DNA of 64,000 nucleotides from Winkia neuii (GTDB taxonomy: Bacteria; Actinomycetota; Actinomycetes; Actinomycetales; Actinomycetaceae), in the NCBI RefSeq assembly GCF_029011175.1, contig NZ_CP118946.1:992001-1056000 (forward strand), given 5' to 3'. Every line of letters begins with the position of its first letter. Position 1 is the stretch's first letter. Both the position numbers and the translations under genes were made by a program. This document shows positions 62,292 through 64,000 of the stretch, piece by piece. A model generated the notes under the pieces. It had not been told where the DNA came from, searched no databases, and was given only the letters and a program-made list of their open reading frames with translations.

Positions 62292-63334
62292 ACGAATTGA
62301 AGTGGCCAGAGATTCTGGCAACAACGGTCGCCGGTAAGGACCTAACTTACGAACAAGCAAACTCGGTAATGGACCAGGTAATGACCGGCGAAGCCGGAGA
62401 CGCCCGACTTGCGGGTTTCCTAACGGCGCTAGCCGCCAAGGGAGCCACGGTAGAGGAAATCCGTGGCTTGGCTGACTCGATGCAATCCCATGCAGTGGCA
62501 CTCGATGTGCCAACTAACGTTTTAGACATTGTCGGCACCGGTGGCGACCAGGCACATACCGTAAATATCTCAACTATGGCATCCCTGGTCATCGCCGCAG
62601 CCGGAGTACCGCTGGTAAAGCACGGAAACCGAGCGTCGACCTCTTCATGTGGCGCTGCTGATGTGATCGAAGCGCTGGGTGTCAATCTGAACCTGAACCC
62701 GAAGCAAGTGGCTGAGGTATTCAAGAAGATCGGAATTACGTTCTGCTTCGCCAACCTATTCCACCCGTCCATGCGTTTCGCTGCCCCTGTCCGAAAGATG
62801 CTTGGTATTCCAACGGCTTTCAACGTACTGGGCCCCCTTACTAATCCGGCAGCACCAGAGGCATGCGCGGTGGGAGTAGCGAGCGAAAAGAATGCCCCGC
62901 TTGTAGCAGGCGTATTTGCAGCCAGGGGAATGCGTGGACTGGTCTTCCGTGGCATCAACCGGGGCCTGGATGAGCTTTCCGCAATTGAGCCAAACCAGAT
63001 CTGGGATATCCGAGACGGCAAGGTCGAATATTCCGAGGTTGACGCTACGACGCAGCTGGGACTCCAACAGGCTAGTTTAGAAGACCTACGCGGCGGCGAT
63101 CCTGCCCACAACGCCAAGGTCTTCCATCAGATCATGGACGGCCAGGAAGGTCCGATCCAAGACGCGGTGTTACTGAATGCCGCAGGTGGAATCGTTGCTT
63201 ATGGTCTGAATGAACAGGTCAGCCAGGGTGATCTGGTCGATAGATTGAAGGCAGGCCTGCAAATTGCTAGGCAGACGTTGGAATCTGGCAAGCCGGCTGA
63301 GCTTTTGGAAAAGTGGATTGAACTTACGAAGTAG
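62288..63334 (+). CDS. trpD: Anthranilate phosphoribosyltransferase
   Basis: 348 residues. Joins anthranilate to PRPP in the second step of tryptophan synthesis. The PRPP-binding GTGGDQAHTVNIST, anthranilate site KHGNRASTSSCGAADVIEALG, and the metal-binding helix around RGLDELSA are all present. It stands apart from the trpE-C-B-A group at 34-38 kb. Its 3' end overlaps the convergent nuclease gene by 11 bases. Confidence 0.96.
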   Translation: MNELKWPEILATTVAGKDLTYEQANSVMDQVMTGEAGDARLAGFLTALAAKGATVEEIRGLADSMQSHAVALDVPTNVLDIVGTGGDQAHTVNISTMASLVIAAAGVPLVKHGNRASTSSCGAADVIEALGVNLNLNPKQVAEVFKKIGITFCFANLFHPSMRFAAPVRKMLGIPTAFNVLGPLTNPAAPEACAVGVASEKNAPLVAGVFAARGMRGLVFRGINRGLDELSAIEPNQIWDIRDGKVEYSEVDATTQLGLQQASLEDLRGGDPAHNAKVFHQIMDGQEGPIQDAVLLNAAGGIVAYGLNEQVSQGDLVDRLKAGLQIARQTLESGKPAELLEKWIELTK

Positions 63335-64000
63335 CCAGCTTAAGTTTTTTGTACAAACCTAAGTATTTTCCGACCCCGTCAACATCCCAGGAGGCGGGGT
63401 CGGAGTCTTTTCCTTGCCAAGAAATTATTCTGGTTCCCTCCCGCAGAATCCACTTAGAGTTTGCCAATAGCTCCTCACGGGAAAACGAAGTTTTCGCTTC
63501 ATCTTCCTTTGCAGGCCACATGTTTGTTAGCGAGTCGAGGACGGGTAGGGGAGAAGTCCTGGGTGCGCTTAATGCTTTCGCTATCAGGCTTCCGTGCGAA
63601 AACCCTAAGATTTCCCAGCCTCCTTGCGGCCTCCTACGAGCGGCAATGATCTTAGGGGAGCGGCGCACCGATTTCGTCCAAAGATTTGCAAAAGCACCAT
63701 CCAGAAGCGATTTTAGGTCGTCGCGGACCATAGCGGCATCCTCATATTGCTCGGCGGCTGAAAAATCTCCGATAGTTTCTATGAAAGAGCTAACGAGTGT
63801 CGAAAGATGCCCCTCCAAGAGATTGGCCGCATCAACGATTGCCTCTTCATCTTTCTTTGAGAATCCGTGGCAGGGTGCTGTGCAACCGGCAGTCTCAGCC
63901 AGGTAGCAATCCTTGGCATAGGGATGGGCTACTCGCCGCAAAGGGGAGGTGCACTGCCGTAGTCGCGACGCTCTAGAGAGTATCAAAGACGCTGCTTGCG
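63324..64000 (-). CDS. UvrC-like C-terminal part of a DEDD exonuclease/GIY-YIG protein, cut by window
   Basis: The frame is open to base 64000 (residues upstream of the TTG at 63986 read QAAS), so this is only the C-terminal roughly 225 residues. SRLRQCTSPLRR then CYLAETAGCTAPCHG match the Cys-rich segment after the GIY-YIG domain in UvrC/Cho-type proteins, followed by a UVR-like helical hairpin (YEDAAMVRDDLKSLL) and a variable tail. In actinobacteria the gene next to trpD usually fuses a DEDDh exonuclease to this UvrC-like part (as in M. tuberculosis Rv2191). The catalytic domains are outside the window. Confidence 0.75.
   Translation of the reverse strand, partial: QAASLILSRASRLRQCTSPLRRVAHPYAKDCYLAETAGCTAPCHGFSKKDEEAIVDAANLLEGHLSTLVSSFIETIGDFSAAEQYEDAAMVRDDLKSLLDGAFANLWTKSVRRSPKIIAARRRPQGGWEILGFSHGSLIAKALSAPRTSPLPVLDSLTNMWPAKEDEAKTSFSREELLANSKWILREGTRIISWQGKDSDPASWDVDGVGKYLGLYKKLKLATS

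Noticed and set aside
1-64000. CRISPR arrays, rRNA genes, complete insertion sequences or prophage
   Set aside because: None seen: no regularly spaced repeats, no transposase or integrase frames and no phage structural genes.

Overview
The window is a 64 kb piece of an actinobacterial chromosome with medium GC (about 53% by eye). Diagnostic genes are glnE, a complete Pup-ligation locus (mpa/arc, dop, pup, pafA), an ANTAR-type response regulator, the mycobacterial-type imuA'-imuB/dnaE2 mutasome with TCGAAC-N4-GTTCGA LexA boxes, DUF3043 and DUF4191 proteins, and gene neighbourhoods that match Mycobacterium (trpE-C-B-A-lgt-pyk; pdtaR-tRNA-polA-rpsA; trpD next to a UvrC-like nuclease). The moderate GC, compact gene packing and lack of 20S proteasome genes inside the Pup locus fit a host-associated Actinomycetaceae-like organism. 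I cannot name the genus from sequence alone. Both ends of the window cut genes (glnE at the left, a UvrC-like nuclease at the right).

Layout. 1-7.4 kb: glnE, a histidine phosphatase, an amino-acid ABC transporter operon containing a decayed second binding-protein gene, and a frameshifted DUF4191 gene. 7.5-13.9 kb: a kinase-like membrane protein, 2-oxo acid dehydrogenase E2 and E3 (sucB-type with three lipoyl domains, and lpd), a small membrane protein, trmL and a PEBP-family protein. 14.0-22.2 kb: two LexA-controlled units, imuA'-imuB-SWIM/SNF2 helicase and dnaE2. 22.2-27.3 kb: tRNA-Leu(GAG), an acetyltransferase/NTP-pyrophosphatase fusion, an FAD oxidoreductase, an acidic protein, an aldo/keto reductase, a HAD phosphatase and a RecB-family nuclease. 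27.4-34.0 kb: trmI-mpa-dop-pup-pafA-FKBP, with no prcBA. 34.0-40.9 kb: trpE, trpC, trpB, trpA, lgt, pyk. 41.2-43.2 kb: an isolated Cys/His/Lys-rich lipoprotein with repeated CPHHGPIY motifs. 43.6-50.6 kb: an ANTAR regulator, a tRNA with a Leu CAA anticodon but a short variable loop, a DMT transporter, a thioesterase, polA and rpsA. 50.9-57.2 kb: a cell-wall-type subtilase, a HAD phosphatase, a SpoU methyltransferase, an unknown protein, pyrD and DUF3043. 57.2-64 kb: an M20 dipeptidase, a glycerate-kinase-family protein, an A-type Fe-S carrier, an FKBP lipoprotein, sodA, a receiver-like protein with trpD, and the nuclease fragment.

Most of the window is core metabolism and information processing. 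The parts most worth attention are: (1) the SOS mutasome unit that carries a SWIM-SNF2 helicase as a third co-transcribed gene, (2) a pupylation system whose locus lacks the proteasome core and whose ATPase lacks the terminal docking residues, (3) the CPHHGPIY/SCC lipoprotein, and (4) signs of ongoing gene decay or sequence indels (a pseudo binding protein, and imuB and DUF4191 frameshifts in homopolymers). Genes are tightly packed. Many start codons overlap the preceding stop (ATGA or GTGA), and several convergent pairs overlap at their 3' ends.
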